Shown: positions 1 through 4,984 of the stretch, one piece after another
Layout: the number at the start of each line of letters is the position of its first letter
Position numbering within the stretch: the stretch's first letter is position 1
Source of the DNA: Thermoleophilia bacterium
GTDB lineage: Bacteria > Actinomycetota > Thermoleophilia > Gaiellales > Gaiellaceae
Direction of reading: 5' to 3'
Length of the DNA: 12,824 nucleotides
Assembly (NCBI GenBank): GCA_025934335.1
Contig: JAICYG010000070.1
Span: 1-12,824, forward strand
Translations under genes and position numbers: made by a program
The notes under the pieces: model-generated
The model's input: only the letters and a program-made list of their open reading frames with translations
What the model was told of the DNA's origin: nothing
Database searches by the model: none

Positions 1-2
1 CG

Positions 3-347
3 CCGTTCCTCGACAAGCTCGACCCTGAGCGGCGCCTGCAGGGCTACCTACCGCAGGCGCCGACGCACGTCGGCGAGGGGCGCTACTCGTGGGAAGGAAG
101 CGGGGCGGAGCTCGAGGAGTGGTTCGACGCCCTGCCGCAGCACGTCGTGCTCGAGTTGCCGCTGCCGCCGGTCCTGATCGCACACGGAACGCACGACGAG
201 CCCGTGCCGGTCGAGCACGCGCGCGCGGCACGGGAACGGCTCGTCGCGGCGGGCGCCGACGTCAGGTTCCTCGAGACGGATATCGACCACCGCATCGACC
301 CGGCGGTCGTGCCGGAGTTGCGACGGTTCGTCGCGGAGGTGTTGTAG
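3..347 (+). CDS. alpha/beta hydrolase (phospholipase/carboxylesterase type), 3' end only
   Basis: The reading frame is open from the left edge and ends in TAG; about 114 C-terminal residues are present and the start lies outside the window. The segment PPVLIAHGTHDEPVPVEHAR is the usual late beta-strand of alpha/beta hydrolases carrying the acid residue (HGTHDEPVP, Asp of the catalytic triad). It is followed by a helix, a strand (ADVRFLETDIDH) and the expected catalytic His (DIDHRIDP). This layout is typical of the phospholipase/carboxylesterase (Abhydrolase_2) group, which hydrolyses short acyl esters in the cytoplasm. The nucleophile Ser is not visible because the N-terminal half is missing, so the substrate cannot be stated. 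The next gene starts 29 nt downstream on the same strand. Confidence 0.75.
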   Translation, partial: PFLDKLDPERRLQGYLPQAPTHVGEGRYSWEGSGAELEEWFDALPQHVVLELPLPPVLIAHGTHDEPVPVEHARAARERLVAAGADVRFLETDIDHRIDPAVVPELRRFVAEVL

Positions 348-376
348 CCGTCCGGCGCGTCGGGTAATGAGAGTGC

Positions 377-985
377 ATGTACGACACGCTGACGACGTCC
401 TACACGTTCGCGTGTCCGGTGCACGGCGAGACACGCGTGCGGCTCTCGCGGTTCCTGCGGCTCGACGAGCTGCCCGGCGCCCACCATCCGGCCGTCTTCC
501 GCGTCGAGTTCGCATGCGGTTGCGGGCACGAGCATCCGGGCCTCGTGACGCACGAGGAGCTCGACTGGGCGCCGCTCGGGGCCCACGACGGTACGCGCTT
601 CGTCAACCTGATGACCTCGCGCGTCGAGCCGGTCGGCGACGAGCTCGTCGATCTGGCGGCGACGCGGATCAAGGCGGGGGAGTGGCCGTGGAGCTTCTTC
701 TGCTGGCCGGAGGAGCGGCCGCGGCCCGTCTACCCGTCGGCGTTCAAGCTGCTCGCGCCGGCGGCGAACGGCGACCGCGTGGGCGTCGCCGTGCGGTGTC
801 CCGTCTGCGACCGCGTCTCGGTGAACCTCGTCTCGCGCTCGCACGTCGACGTCCCGTTCGTGAACGACCGGGAGGTGGGGGTGGTGGAGCACCTGTTCGA
901 GCACGACGCCGCGTCGACGCTCGCCGAGTTCCACGAGGAGCTCTGGTCGGGCACGTTCGACGCGCGCCGGCTCGGGCTCGAGTAG
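377..985 (+). CDS. Cys/His-rich protein of unknown function, 202 aa
   Basis: I do not recognise this protein. It is 202 residues, soluble and acidic, with no signal peptide or membrane segment. It carries metal-ligand-like pairs: C13-x2-H16 near the start (FACPVHGE), C47, C49, H51 and H53 (ACGCGHEH), and a CPVC knuckle at C141/C144. A structural zinc site or sites is a reasonable inference. Aromatic-rich stretches (EWPWSFFCW, residues 102-110) and an acidic C-terminal half complete it. ATG 377 is chosen because it gives an uninterrupted frame with strong G/C third positions; the upstream GAGAG could act as a weak ribosome-binding site, and TAATGA 6 nt before the ATG could instead be a -10 box of a leaderless mRNA. 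It follows the hydrolase by 29 nt and may be co-transcribed. The function is unknown. Confidence 0.75.
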   Translation: MYDTLTTSYTFACPVHGETRVRLSRFLRLDELPGAHHPAVFRVEFACGCGHEHPGLVTHEELDWAPLGAHDGTRFVNLMTSRVEPVGDELVDLAATRIKAGEWPWSFFCWPEERPRPVYPSAFKLLAPAANGDRVGVAVRCPVCDRVSVNLVSRSHVDVPFVNDREVGVVEHLFEHDAASTLAEFHEELWSGTFDARRLGLE

Positions 986-1054
986 CGGCGCCACGGTTCC
1001 CTCCCACGAGGGTGTACCCGGCGGTAGGACCTCCCGATACCCCGGCTGGGACAC

Positions 1055-1243
1055 ATGAGCATCGCCGAGCCACACCGGGAGGGAAGAGGAGACACGCTGC
1101 TCCTCGTCCATTGCGCACTCGTCTCCGACGAGCGGCCGTCCGCCTACGCGCGGCTCGTCGAGAAAGTGGGCGGCGAGCTCGCGCGCCTGCTCGTGTTCGC
1201 GCTCTCAGGCCCTCACGGGCGGCGCGGCTCGTCCTCGCCGTAG
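1055..1243 (+). CDS. small protein of unknown function, 62 aa
   Basis: This short ORF has codon use like its neighbours (mostly G or C in third position). An in-frame TAG at 1025-1027 leaves ATG 1055 as the only sensible start, with a weak GGGA 5 nt before it. The predicted product has a hydrophobic strand or helix (GDTLLLVHCALV, residues 12-23), an amphipathic helix (YARLVEKVGGELARLLVFAL) and a basic Gly/Ser tail (GPHGRRGSSSP). No signal peptide is evident and no family is recognised. Its last 31 bp overlap the 3' end of the opposing membrane-protein gene, so one of the two tails may be mis-called. The 69-nt leader contains a small hairpin (999-1012, 5-bp stem). A real small gene is more likely than not, but this rests on composition only. 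Confidence 0.5.
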   Translation: MSIAEPHREGRGDTLLLVHCALVSDERPSAYARLVEKVGGELARLLVFALSGPHGRRGSSSP

Positions 1244-1410
1244 ACGCGGACGAACACGAAGGCGAGGAACGCGACGACGCACCCGGCGACGAACGACGTC
1301 GCGCTGCCGTAGCCGACGGCCGCGCCGCCGATCCAGACGAACGCGCCGAAGAGGAGCGCCCACAGGAACGAGGTGACGCCGTGGTCGAAGGCGGGTGGCC
1401 GAAGATGCAT
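1213..1410 (-). CDS. small two-helix membrane protein, 65 aa
   Basis: The predicted 65-residue product has two hydrophobic segments, about residues 13-34 (TSFLWALLFGAFVWIGGAAVGY) and 37-55 (ATSFVAGCVVAFLAFVFVR), joined by a Gly-rich turn, then a charged tail (GEDEPRRP). It therefore looks like an inner-membrane hairpin protein of unknown function. The frame stays open 48 codons upstream, but that extension runs through the repeated non-coding element and looks non-coding, so ATG at 1410 is chosen. TAGGAT lies 8 nt before it and can be read either as a -10 box (leaderless) or as an AGGA ribosome-binding site. The gene sits 30 nt downstream of the T-run that ends small-RNA copy 1 on the same strand, so read-through from that promoter could reach it. 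The 3' end overlaps the convergent 62-aa ORF by 31 bp. Confidence 0.6.
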   Translation of the reverse strand: MHLRPPAFDHGVTSFLWALLFGAFVWIGGAAVGYGSATSFVAGCVVAFLAFVFVRVYGEDEPRRP

Positions 1411-1440
1411 CGCGCGCGATCCTACCGAAGCCGCCGGACC

Positions 1441-1553
1441 AAAAAAATTCACCGAGCCGGTTGCGCTTTCGTCCACTGCTCCTGTGAACCTTCGGCTTCC
1501 GCCTACGGCCCCCGGGAGCGGCTTCGACCTACTCGCGCTCCGTGCTCGGTGCA
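1441..1553 (-). ncRNA. candidate small RNA, copy 1 (about 113 nt)
   Basis: Read on the minus strand from 1553, the element begins TGCACCGAGC and ends GCTCGGTGAATTTTTTT. The 8-bp arms CACCGAGC and GCTCGGTG (minus strand 1551-1544 and 1457-1450) close the molecule and are followed by seven T, like an intrinsic terminator. Internal stems are GGAGCG/CGCTCC with a 15-nt loop, GGC-GGAA-GCC with a GNRA-type tetraloop, and GTTCAC/GTGGAC around a 7-nt loop. A TTGATC-17 bp-TATCTT promoter lies immediately upstream, placing the start at 1553 or 1552. A second copy lies exactly 239 bp away. I recognise no known RNA family. It could alternatively be an attenuator or riboswitch in the leader of the 1410-1213 membrane-protein gene. 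Confidence 0.65.
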
Positions 1554-1559
1554 AGAGGG

Positions 1560-1588
1560 AAGATAGGGAGCCGGCCCGTCCGGATCAA
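1560..1588 (-). promoter_or_regulatory. sigma-70-type promoter of small RNA copy 1
   Basis: On the minus strand, TTGATC (1588-1583), a 17-bp spacer and TATCTT (1565-1560) are followed by 6 nt and then the RNA body at 1553. The spacing is canonical for housekeeping sigma factors, and the -10 fits the actinobacterial TANNNT pattern. Confidence 0.65.
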
Positions 1589-1609
1589 GGGCCCGCGGCG
1601 GGAGTTTGG

Positions 1610-1620
1610 CGCAATTTGCG
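1610..1620. promoter_or_regulatory. conserved 11-bp palindrome upstream of small RNA promoter 1
   Basis: CGCAATTTGCG is an odd palindrome (CGCAA-T-TTGCG) starting 22 bp upstream of the -35 box of copy 1. The identical sequence recurs at 1849-1859 upstream of copy 2, within a stretch otherwise only about 60% identical. It may be an operator or an A/T-rich upstream promoter element. Confidence 0.4.
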
Positions 1621-1681
1621 ACGAATTCCGTTTTCGCCGGTCGCGGCTGCGGTCCGTGCCGTGCGCTCTACCGGTCCACGC

Positions 1682-1792
1682 AAAAACTCACCGAGCCGGT
1701 GGCGCTTTCGTCCACCGTCCCCGTGAACCTTCGGCTTCCGCCTACGGCCCCCGGGAGCGGTTTCGACCTACTCGCGCTCCGTGCTCGGTGCA
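1682..1792 (-). ncRNA. candidate small RNA, copy 2 (about 111 nt)
   Basis: Second copy of the element at 1441-1553: 99 of 105 positions match between 1449-1553 and 1688-1792 with no gaps. The closing 8-bp stem (CACCGAGC/GCTCGGTG), the 6-bp GGAGCG/CGCTCC stem, the GGC-GGAA-GCC hairpin and the GTTCAC/GTGGAC stem are identical. The six substitutions fall at RNA positions 32 (loop of the second stem), 71, 74, 75 and 77 (7-nt loop of the last hairpin) and 92 (linker), all predicted unpaired. The body is followed by GAGTTTTT, a shorter T-run than in copy 1. Its own promoter, TTGAAC-17 bp-TAGATT, ends 6 nt before the body. The orientation follows from the promoter and T-run; the plus strand has neither. 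Confidence 0.65.
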
Positions 1793-1798
1793 CGAATG

Positions 1799-1827
1799 AA
1801 TCTACGGGCCCGGACACGGCCGTTCAA
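1799..1827 (-). promoter_or_regulatory. sigma-70-type promoter of small RNA copy 2
   Basis: On the minus strand, TTGAAC (1827-1822), a 17-bp spacer and TAGATT (1804-1799) are followed by 6 nt and then the RNA body at 1792. The boxes sit exactly 239 bp from those of copy 1. They are kept while much of the spacer between them has changed. Confidence 0.65.
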
Positions 1828-1848
1828 GGCCCGGCGAAACGGATTCGT

Positions 1849-1859
1849 CGCAATTTGCG
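1849..1859. promoter_or_regulatory. conserved 11-bp palindrome upstream of small RNA promoter 2
   Basis: Second identical copy of CGCAATTTGCG, at the same distance from the -35 box of copy 2. The conserved spacing relative to both promoters suggests a shared regulator-binding site or upstream element; the binding protein is unknown. Confidence 0.4.
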
Positions 1860-1868
1860 GCCGGCAAA

Positions 1869-1922
1869 TTGTCCACATTTCCACGGGTTTTGTGGACGGG
1901 CTGGGGAGAACCCTGTGGATCC
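1869..1922. promoter_or_regulatory. DnaA-box-like cluster upstream of the sigma factor gene
   Basis: TTGTCCACA (1869-1877, plus strand) matches the DnaA box of high-GC actinobacteria. Two minus-strand near-matches share the TCCACA core, at 1891-1899 (TGTGGACGG on the plus strand) and 1914-1922 (TGTGGATCC); TTTCCACGG at 1878-1886 is a weaker one. GTCCACA (1871-1877) and TGTGGAC (1891-1897) also form a 7-bp inverted repeat. The cluster lies about 110-165 bp before the sigma start. It could be a DnaA-titrating or regulatory site; an origin is not supported because no AT-rich unwinding region or dnaA/dnaN gene is present. Confidence 0.4.
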
Positions 1923-1930
1923 CGGGACGG

Positions 1931-1980
1931 CTTCTCCGTCGACTCAACATAACCGCCATTTGTGTGCACGGCCGGAGAAG
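1931..1980. repeat. 8-bp inverted repeat upstream of the sigma factor gene
   Basis: The arms CTTCTCCG (1931-1938) and CGGAGAAG (1973-1980) are perfect complements separated by 34 nt. They end 53 nt before the sigma GTG start, so they could form a leader-RNA stem or flank a regulator site. No convincing -10/-35 pair was found for the sigma gene. Confidence 0.35.
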
Positions 1981-2033
1981 AATGGTGGAGCAGGTGGTTT
2001 GGTTCGACGAGCAAGCGGCTAGGAATCGCACGA

Positions 2034-3122
2034 GTGTCGGCCGCGGAGACGGACATCCTCCTCCTGAGCGAGGACCTGCGTCAGCTCGTCGACGGTTCCG
2101 AGGAGCGCGGCTCGCTCCTGCAGTCCGACCTGAACGAGGTGCTCGAGCCGCTGAACCTCGACGCGCTCGAGGTCGAAGCCGTGTTCCGCGAGCTCGAGAC
2201 GCGGCAGATCGACGTCGTCAACGACGTCGGCGAGGACGGCGAGCCGAACGCGCAGCCCCTGCCGGCGCCGGAGCCGCCGCCGCCCGTCCAGGTCTCCTGG
2301 GAGACGACGACCGACGCCCTGCAGCTGTTCCTGCGCGAGGCCGGCCGCCACCCGCTCTTGACGGCCGCGCAGGAGGTCGAGCTGGCGAAGAAGATCGAGT
2401 CCGGCGACATGCCTGCGAAGCAGCGGATGATCCAGTCGAACCTCCGCCTGGTCGTCTCGATCGCGAAGAACTACCGCAACCAGGGCCTGCCGTTCCTCGA
2501 CCTGATCCAGGAGGGAACGCTCGGGCTGATCCGCGCCGTCGAGAAGTTCGACTGGCGCCGCGGCTACAAGTTCTCGACCTATGCCACCTGGTGGATCCGT
2601 CAGGCGGTCGCCCGCGCGCTCGCCGACAAGGGCCGGACAATCCGCATGCCCGTCCACATCGTCGAGCGCCTGCAGAAGATGAACCGGGCCGAGCGGACGC
2701 TCTGGGCCGTGCTCGGCCGCGAGCCGACGCTCGAGGAGATCGCCGAGGAGGCCAACCTGCCGCTGCAGCAGGCGAAGGAGGTGCGCGCGGCCGCGCGGGC
2801 CTCCAGCTCGCTCGACGCACCCGTCGGCGAGGCGGACGACGCCGTGCTCGGCGACTTCGTCCCCGGCGAGGAGCCGCTGCCCGACGAGCAGGTCGAGGAC
2901 TCGCTCCGCTCCCAGACGCTCGCGACCGCGCTCCGGGCGCTCCCCGAGCGGCACCGTCACGTGGTGGTGCTGCGCTACGGGCTCGAGGACGCCGAGCCGA
3001 AGACGCTCGAGGAGATCGGCCGGCGGCTCGGCCTGACGCGCGAGCGCGTGCGTCAGATCGAGGTCGAGGCGCTCAAGCGCCTGGCGACGCTCCACGAGAT
3101 GGAAGCCGTCGCCTACACCTAG
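2034..3122 (+). CDS. RNA polymerase sigma factor, RpoD/SigA-like (group 1/2)
   Basis: This 362-residue sigma-70 protein directs core RNA polymerase to promoters. An N-terminal acidic segment resembles region 1.1 (residues 8-62), followed by a Pro-rich linker (76-86). Region 1.2 is at 94-122 (DALQLFLREAGRHPLLT). Region 2 spans about 131-209, with the core-binding DLIQEGTLGLIRAVEKFDWR and the -10-reading YKFSTYATWWIRQAVARAL. Region 3 is at 210-285, and region 4 at 301-352 with the helix-turn-helix TLEEIGRRLGLTRERVRQIE. GTG 2034 is chosen because AGGA lies 9 nt upstream and the homologous sequence starts there; an upstream in-frame GTG (1962) would add 24 unlikely residues. It converges on a second sigma gene 12 nt away. 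It is full length with all regions intact; whether it is the housekeeping factor cannot be decided here. Confidence 0.93.
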   Translation: MSAAETDILLLSEDLRQLVDGSEERGSLLQSDLNEVLEPLNLDALEVEAVFRELETRQIDVVNDVGEDGEPNAQPLPAPEPPPPVQVSWETTTDALQLFLREAGRHPLLTAAQEVELAKKIESGDMPAKQRMIQSNLRLVVSIAKNYRNQGLPFLDLIQEGTLGLIRAVEKFDWRRGYKFSTYATWWIRQAVARALADKGRTIRMPVHIVERLQKMNRAERTLWAVLGREPTLEEIAEEANLPLQQAKEVRAAARASSSLDAPVGEADDAVLGDFVPGEEPLPDEQVEDSLRSQTLATALRALPERHRHVVVLRYGLEDAEPKTLEEIGRRLGLTRERVRQIEVEALKRLATLHEMEAVAYT

Positions 3123-3140
3123 GCAGCGAGTCGACTAGGT
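3117..3140. terminator. weak bidirectional hairpin between the convergent sigma genes
   Basis: ACCTAG (3117-3122) and CTAGGT (3135-3140) form a perfect 6-bp inverted repeat with a 12-nt loop, and the two opposing stop codons lie inside its arms. There is no T-run on either side, so terminator activity is only possible. Confidence 0.3.
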
Positions 3141-4157
3141 CCGCAGGTAGTGCACGAGCCCGGGCGCGCTGTTCCGGAGCTCCTTCAGCGCCCGCGTCTC
3201 GAGCTGGCGCACCCGCTCGCGCGTGATGCCGAGCTCGTTCCCGACCTCTTCGAGCGTCTGCGGCGGCCGGCCGTCGAGGCCGAACCGGCGCAGCACGACG
3301 TGACGCATGCGCGGGTTCAGCCGGTCGACCGCCGCGGAGAGCTCGGCGCTCCGGGCGTTGTCGGCGGTGGCGCTGTCGGGCGATTCCGACTTCTCGTCCT
3401 CGATCAGGTCGGCGACCATGCTCTCGCCGTCTCCGACGGGCGTCTCTAGCGAGACCGGGTCCTCGATCAGCTCGAACAGGTCGCGGACGCGCTCGGGCGT
3501 GAAGCCGGCCTCCTGCGCGATCTCGTCGACCGACGGGTCGCGGTTCAGCTTCTGCGCCAGCTGGCGACGCGCCCGCTGCGCCCGGCGGACCTGCTCGGCG
3601 ACGTGGACGGGCAGCCGGATCGTCCTTCCCTGGTCGGAGAGCGCGCGCGTGACCGCCTGCCGGATCCACCAGGTGGCGTACGTCGAGAGCTTGTAGCCCA
3701 TCCGGTAGTCGAACTTCTCGACCGCGCGGATCAGGCCCAGGTTCCCTTCCTGGATCAGGTCGAGGAGCGGCACGCCCGCCTTCGTGTAATTGCGCGTGAT
3801 CGACATGACGAGCCGCAGGTTGCACTCGATCAGGCGGCGCTTCGCCCACTCGTCGCCGAGATCCTTCCGGCGGGCGAGCTCGCGCTCCTCGGCGGCCGTC
3901 AGCAGGCGGCCGTCGCCGATCTGGCGCACGTACAGCTTGAGCGGGTCGGCGGTCTGGAGACGCTCCTCCTCGCTCAGATATGCGTTGTCGGGCTCGTCGT
4001 CCTCTTCCTGGACGGCGTCGAACGCGACTCCGAGCTCCCCCTGGAGCTCTTCGACCGCGTCGGGGACGGGATTCTCCACGAATCCCCTATCGGCGGGAGG
4101 AAGCCCGACCTTGAGATGTAAAGAATGCGCCCGGCGGACAACTTCTCGATCCGCCAT
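3135..4157 (-). CDS. second RNA polymerase sigma factor, RpoD-like
   Basis: The 340-residue product is a sigma-70 paralogue of the 2034-3122 protein. It has an acidic N-terminal part (31-70) lacking a clear region 1.1. Region 1.2 is at 71-97 (DPLKLYVRQIGDGRLLT). Region 2 is at 104-187 (DLIQEGNLGLIRAVEKFDYR, then YKLSTYATWWIRQAVTRAL). Region 3 is at 188-262, and region 4 at 278-330 (TLEEVGNELGITRERVRQLE). The -10- and -35-reading helices closely match those of the first sigma factor, so their promoter sets may overlap. ATG 4157 is preferred because GGAG lies 4 nt upstream; an in-frame ATG at 4193 would overlap the divergent amidotransferase start. The shorter N-terminus suggests a group 2 (alternative principal-like) factor, but this is inference. 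Confidence 0.92.
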   Translation of the reverse strand: MADREVVRRAHSLHLKVGLPPADRGFVENPVPDAVEELQGELGVAFDAVQEEDDEPDNAYLSEEERLQTADPLKLYVRQIGDGRLLTAAEERELARRKDLGDEWAKRRLIECNLRLVMSITRNYTKAGVPLLDLIQEGNLGLIRAVEKFDYRMGYKLSTYATWWIRQAVTRALSDQGRTIRLPVHVAEQVRRAQRARRQLAQKLNRDPSVDEIAQEAGFTPERVRDLFELIEDPVSLETPVGDGESMVADLIEDEKSESPDSATADNARSAELSAAVDRLNPRMRHVVLRRFGLDGRPPQTLEEVGNELGITRERVRQLETRALKELRNSAPGLVHYLRT

Positions 4158-4170
4158 CCGTCTCCATTCA

Positions 4171-4176
4171 TACGAT
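4171..4176 (+). promoter_or_regulatory. -10 box for a leaderless amidotransferase mRNA
   Basis: TACGAT fits the TANNNT consensus and is followed by 6 nt (CGGCTT) and then ATG 4183, so transcription would begin at the start codon. No Shine-Dalgarno sequence precedes this ATG. No clear -35 box is seen. Confidence 0.5.
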
Positions 4177-4182
4177 CGGCTT

Positions 4183-4977
4183 ATGTGCGGCATTGCGGGA
4201 TACAGCGTTCGTTCCGGGTCGGGACTCGACCGGACGCTCGCTGCGCAGGCATTGCTCGCTGCGATCGCCGAGCGCGGCGCCGATGCGGTCGGCTACGCCT
4301 ACCGCGCACCGGACGAGGCGTACGCGACCGTGGTCAAGCAGCGCACGGCCGCCTCGAAGCTGCTCGAGCGCGTCGCCGTGCCCGACGCGGCGACGCAGCT
4401 CCTCGTGCACGTCCGCGACTACACGAAGGGCCACCCGTCGATCGCCGCGAACAACCACCCGGTCCGCCACGGGCCGGTGATCGGGATCCACAACGGGATC
4501 ATCACGAACGACGACGAGCTGCTCGCCCCCCACTCCTGCGCCCGCGCCGAGCCGCGCATGACCGTCGACTCCGAGGCGATCTTCGCCCTGGCGGCGCACT
4601 CGAGGAACGTTGCGCGCGCGTTCGAGAGCCTGCGCGGCGCGATGGCCACCGGCTGGCTCGACGAGCGGGAGCCGGGCGTCGTCTTCGTCGCCCGCGGCAG
4701 CGGCCGGCCGCTCTGGCTCGGCGAGGGCCGCGACGGCGTCTTCTTCGCCTCGACGAAGCTCGCGCTCGAGGTGGTCGAGCGCTACTGCGCGATCCGGCTC
4801 CGCAAGAAGGAGCTGCGCGAGGGGTCGTGGCTCGCCCTCCAGGACGGCCGCGTCGCCCGCCGCGAGCGCTTCCGGCCCGACCTCGACTACGTCGAGGCCG
4901 ATCCGCTGCCCGCGGTCCGCGCGCCGGGTGAACGGGAGTTCTGCCTGACGCGTCTCGCGGCGCTCGCGGCGGCGTAG
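4183..4977 (+). CDS. stand-alone class II glutamine amidotransferase domain protein
   Basis: The 264-residue product is an Ntn-type glutaminase domain. It starts MCGIAGYS, so after Met removal Cys2 becomes the N-terminal nucleophile that releases ammonia from glutamine. Other family landmarks are R78, the Asn/His pair in ANNHPV (89-94), the oxyanion-forming HNGIITND (103-110) and D129 in VDSEAIFAL. The loop resembles GlmS rather than PurF. GlmS and PurF carry a synthase domain after this one; here the protein ends after the glutaminase fold, so the ammonia acceptor must sit on a partner protein or is unknown. A start further upstream is excluded because it would bury the catalytic Cys. It diverges from the second sigma gene with 25 bp between starts and converges on the HEAR-repeat gene (2 nt between stops). 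Confidence 0.85.
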   Translation: MCGIAGYSVRSGSGLDRTLAAQALLAAIAERGADAVGYAYRAPDEAYATVVKQRTAASKLLERVAVPDAATQLLVHVRDYTKGHPSIAANNHPVRHGPVIGIHNGIITNDDELLAPHSCARAEPRMTVDSEAIFALAAHSRNVARAFESLRGAMATGWLDEREPGVVFVARGSGRPLWLGEGRDGVFFASTKLALEVVERYCAIRLRKKELREGSWLALQDGRVARRERFRPDLDYVEADPLPAVRAPGEREFCLTRLAALAAA

Positions 4978-4984
4978 CGCTACG
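4973..4984. repeat. 12-bp palindrome containing both opposing stop codons
   Basis: CGTAGCGCTACG is a perfect palindrome. The amidotransferase stop (4975-4977) and the opposing stop (4982-4980) are its two TAG halves. It is too short and lacks a T-run to be a convincing terminator. Confidence 0.4.

Larger units (their letters stand above)
1449..1620. repeat. direct repeat unit A (239-bp period)
   Basis: First unit of an ungapped direct duplication with unit B at +239 bp. The first 105 bp (1449-1553) are about 94% identical, the next 56 bp roughly 60%, and the last 11 bp are identical. Past 1620 the similarity stops. The unequal conservation is what led to the two-gene interpretation. Confidence 0.8.
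1688..1859. repeat. direct repeat unit B (239-bp period)
   Basis: Second unit of the duplication. It aligns to 1449-1620 without gaps. An A-rich run precedes both units (1441-1447 and 1682-1686). The 60 bp between the units (1621-1680) show no similarity to the region after unit B and no recognisable feature. Confidence 0.8.

Noticed and set aside
1441..1792. 6S RNA, SRP RNA or cobalamin riboswitch
   Set aside because: The element is too short for 6S RNA with its long central bubble, lacks the SRP GGAAGCAGC core, and does not match the cobalamin-box consensus as I know it.
1449..1859. Insertion sequence, MITE or CRISPR array
   Set aside because: There are only two units, with no target-site duplication or transposase and no short regularly spaced repeats. 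The inverted arms are better explained as an RNA closing stem followed by a T-run.
1869..1922. Chromosomal origin of replication
   Set aside because: DnaA-box-like sites are present, but no AT-rich unwinding region and no dnaA, dnaN, rpmH or parAB neighbours are seen.
1373..2022. Short plus-strand ORFs across the repeated region
   Set aside because: Their translations are duplicated only because the DNA is repeated, and they lack ribosome-binding sites. The substitutions between copies follow RNA loops rather than codon positions.
1781..3226. Plus-strand open frame of 481 codons
   Set aside because: It overlaps the sigma gene in a different frame and has low-complexity Arg/Ala/Gly sequence; the sigma protein in the other frame is clearly the real product.
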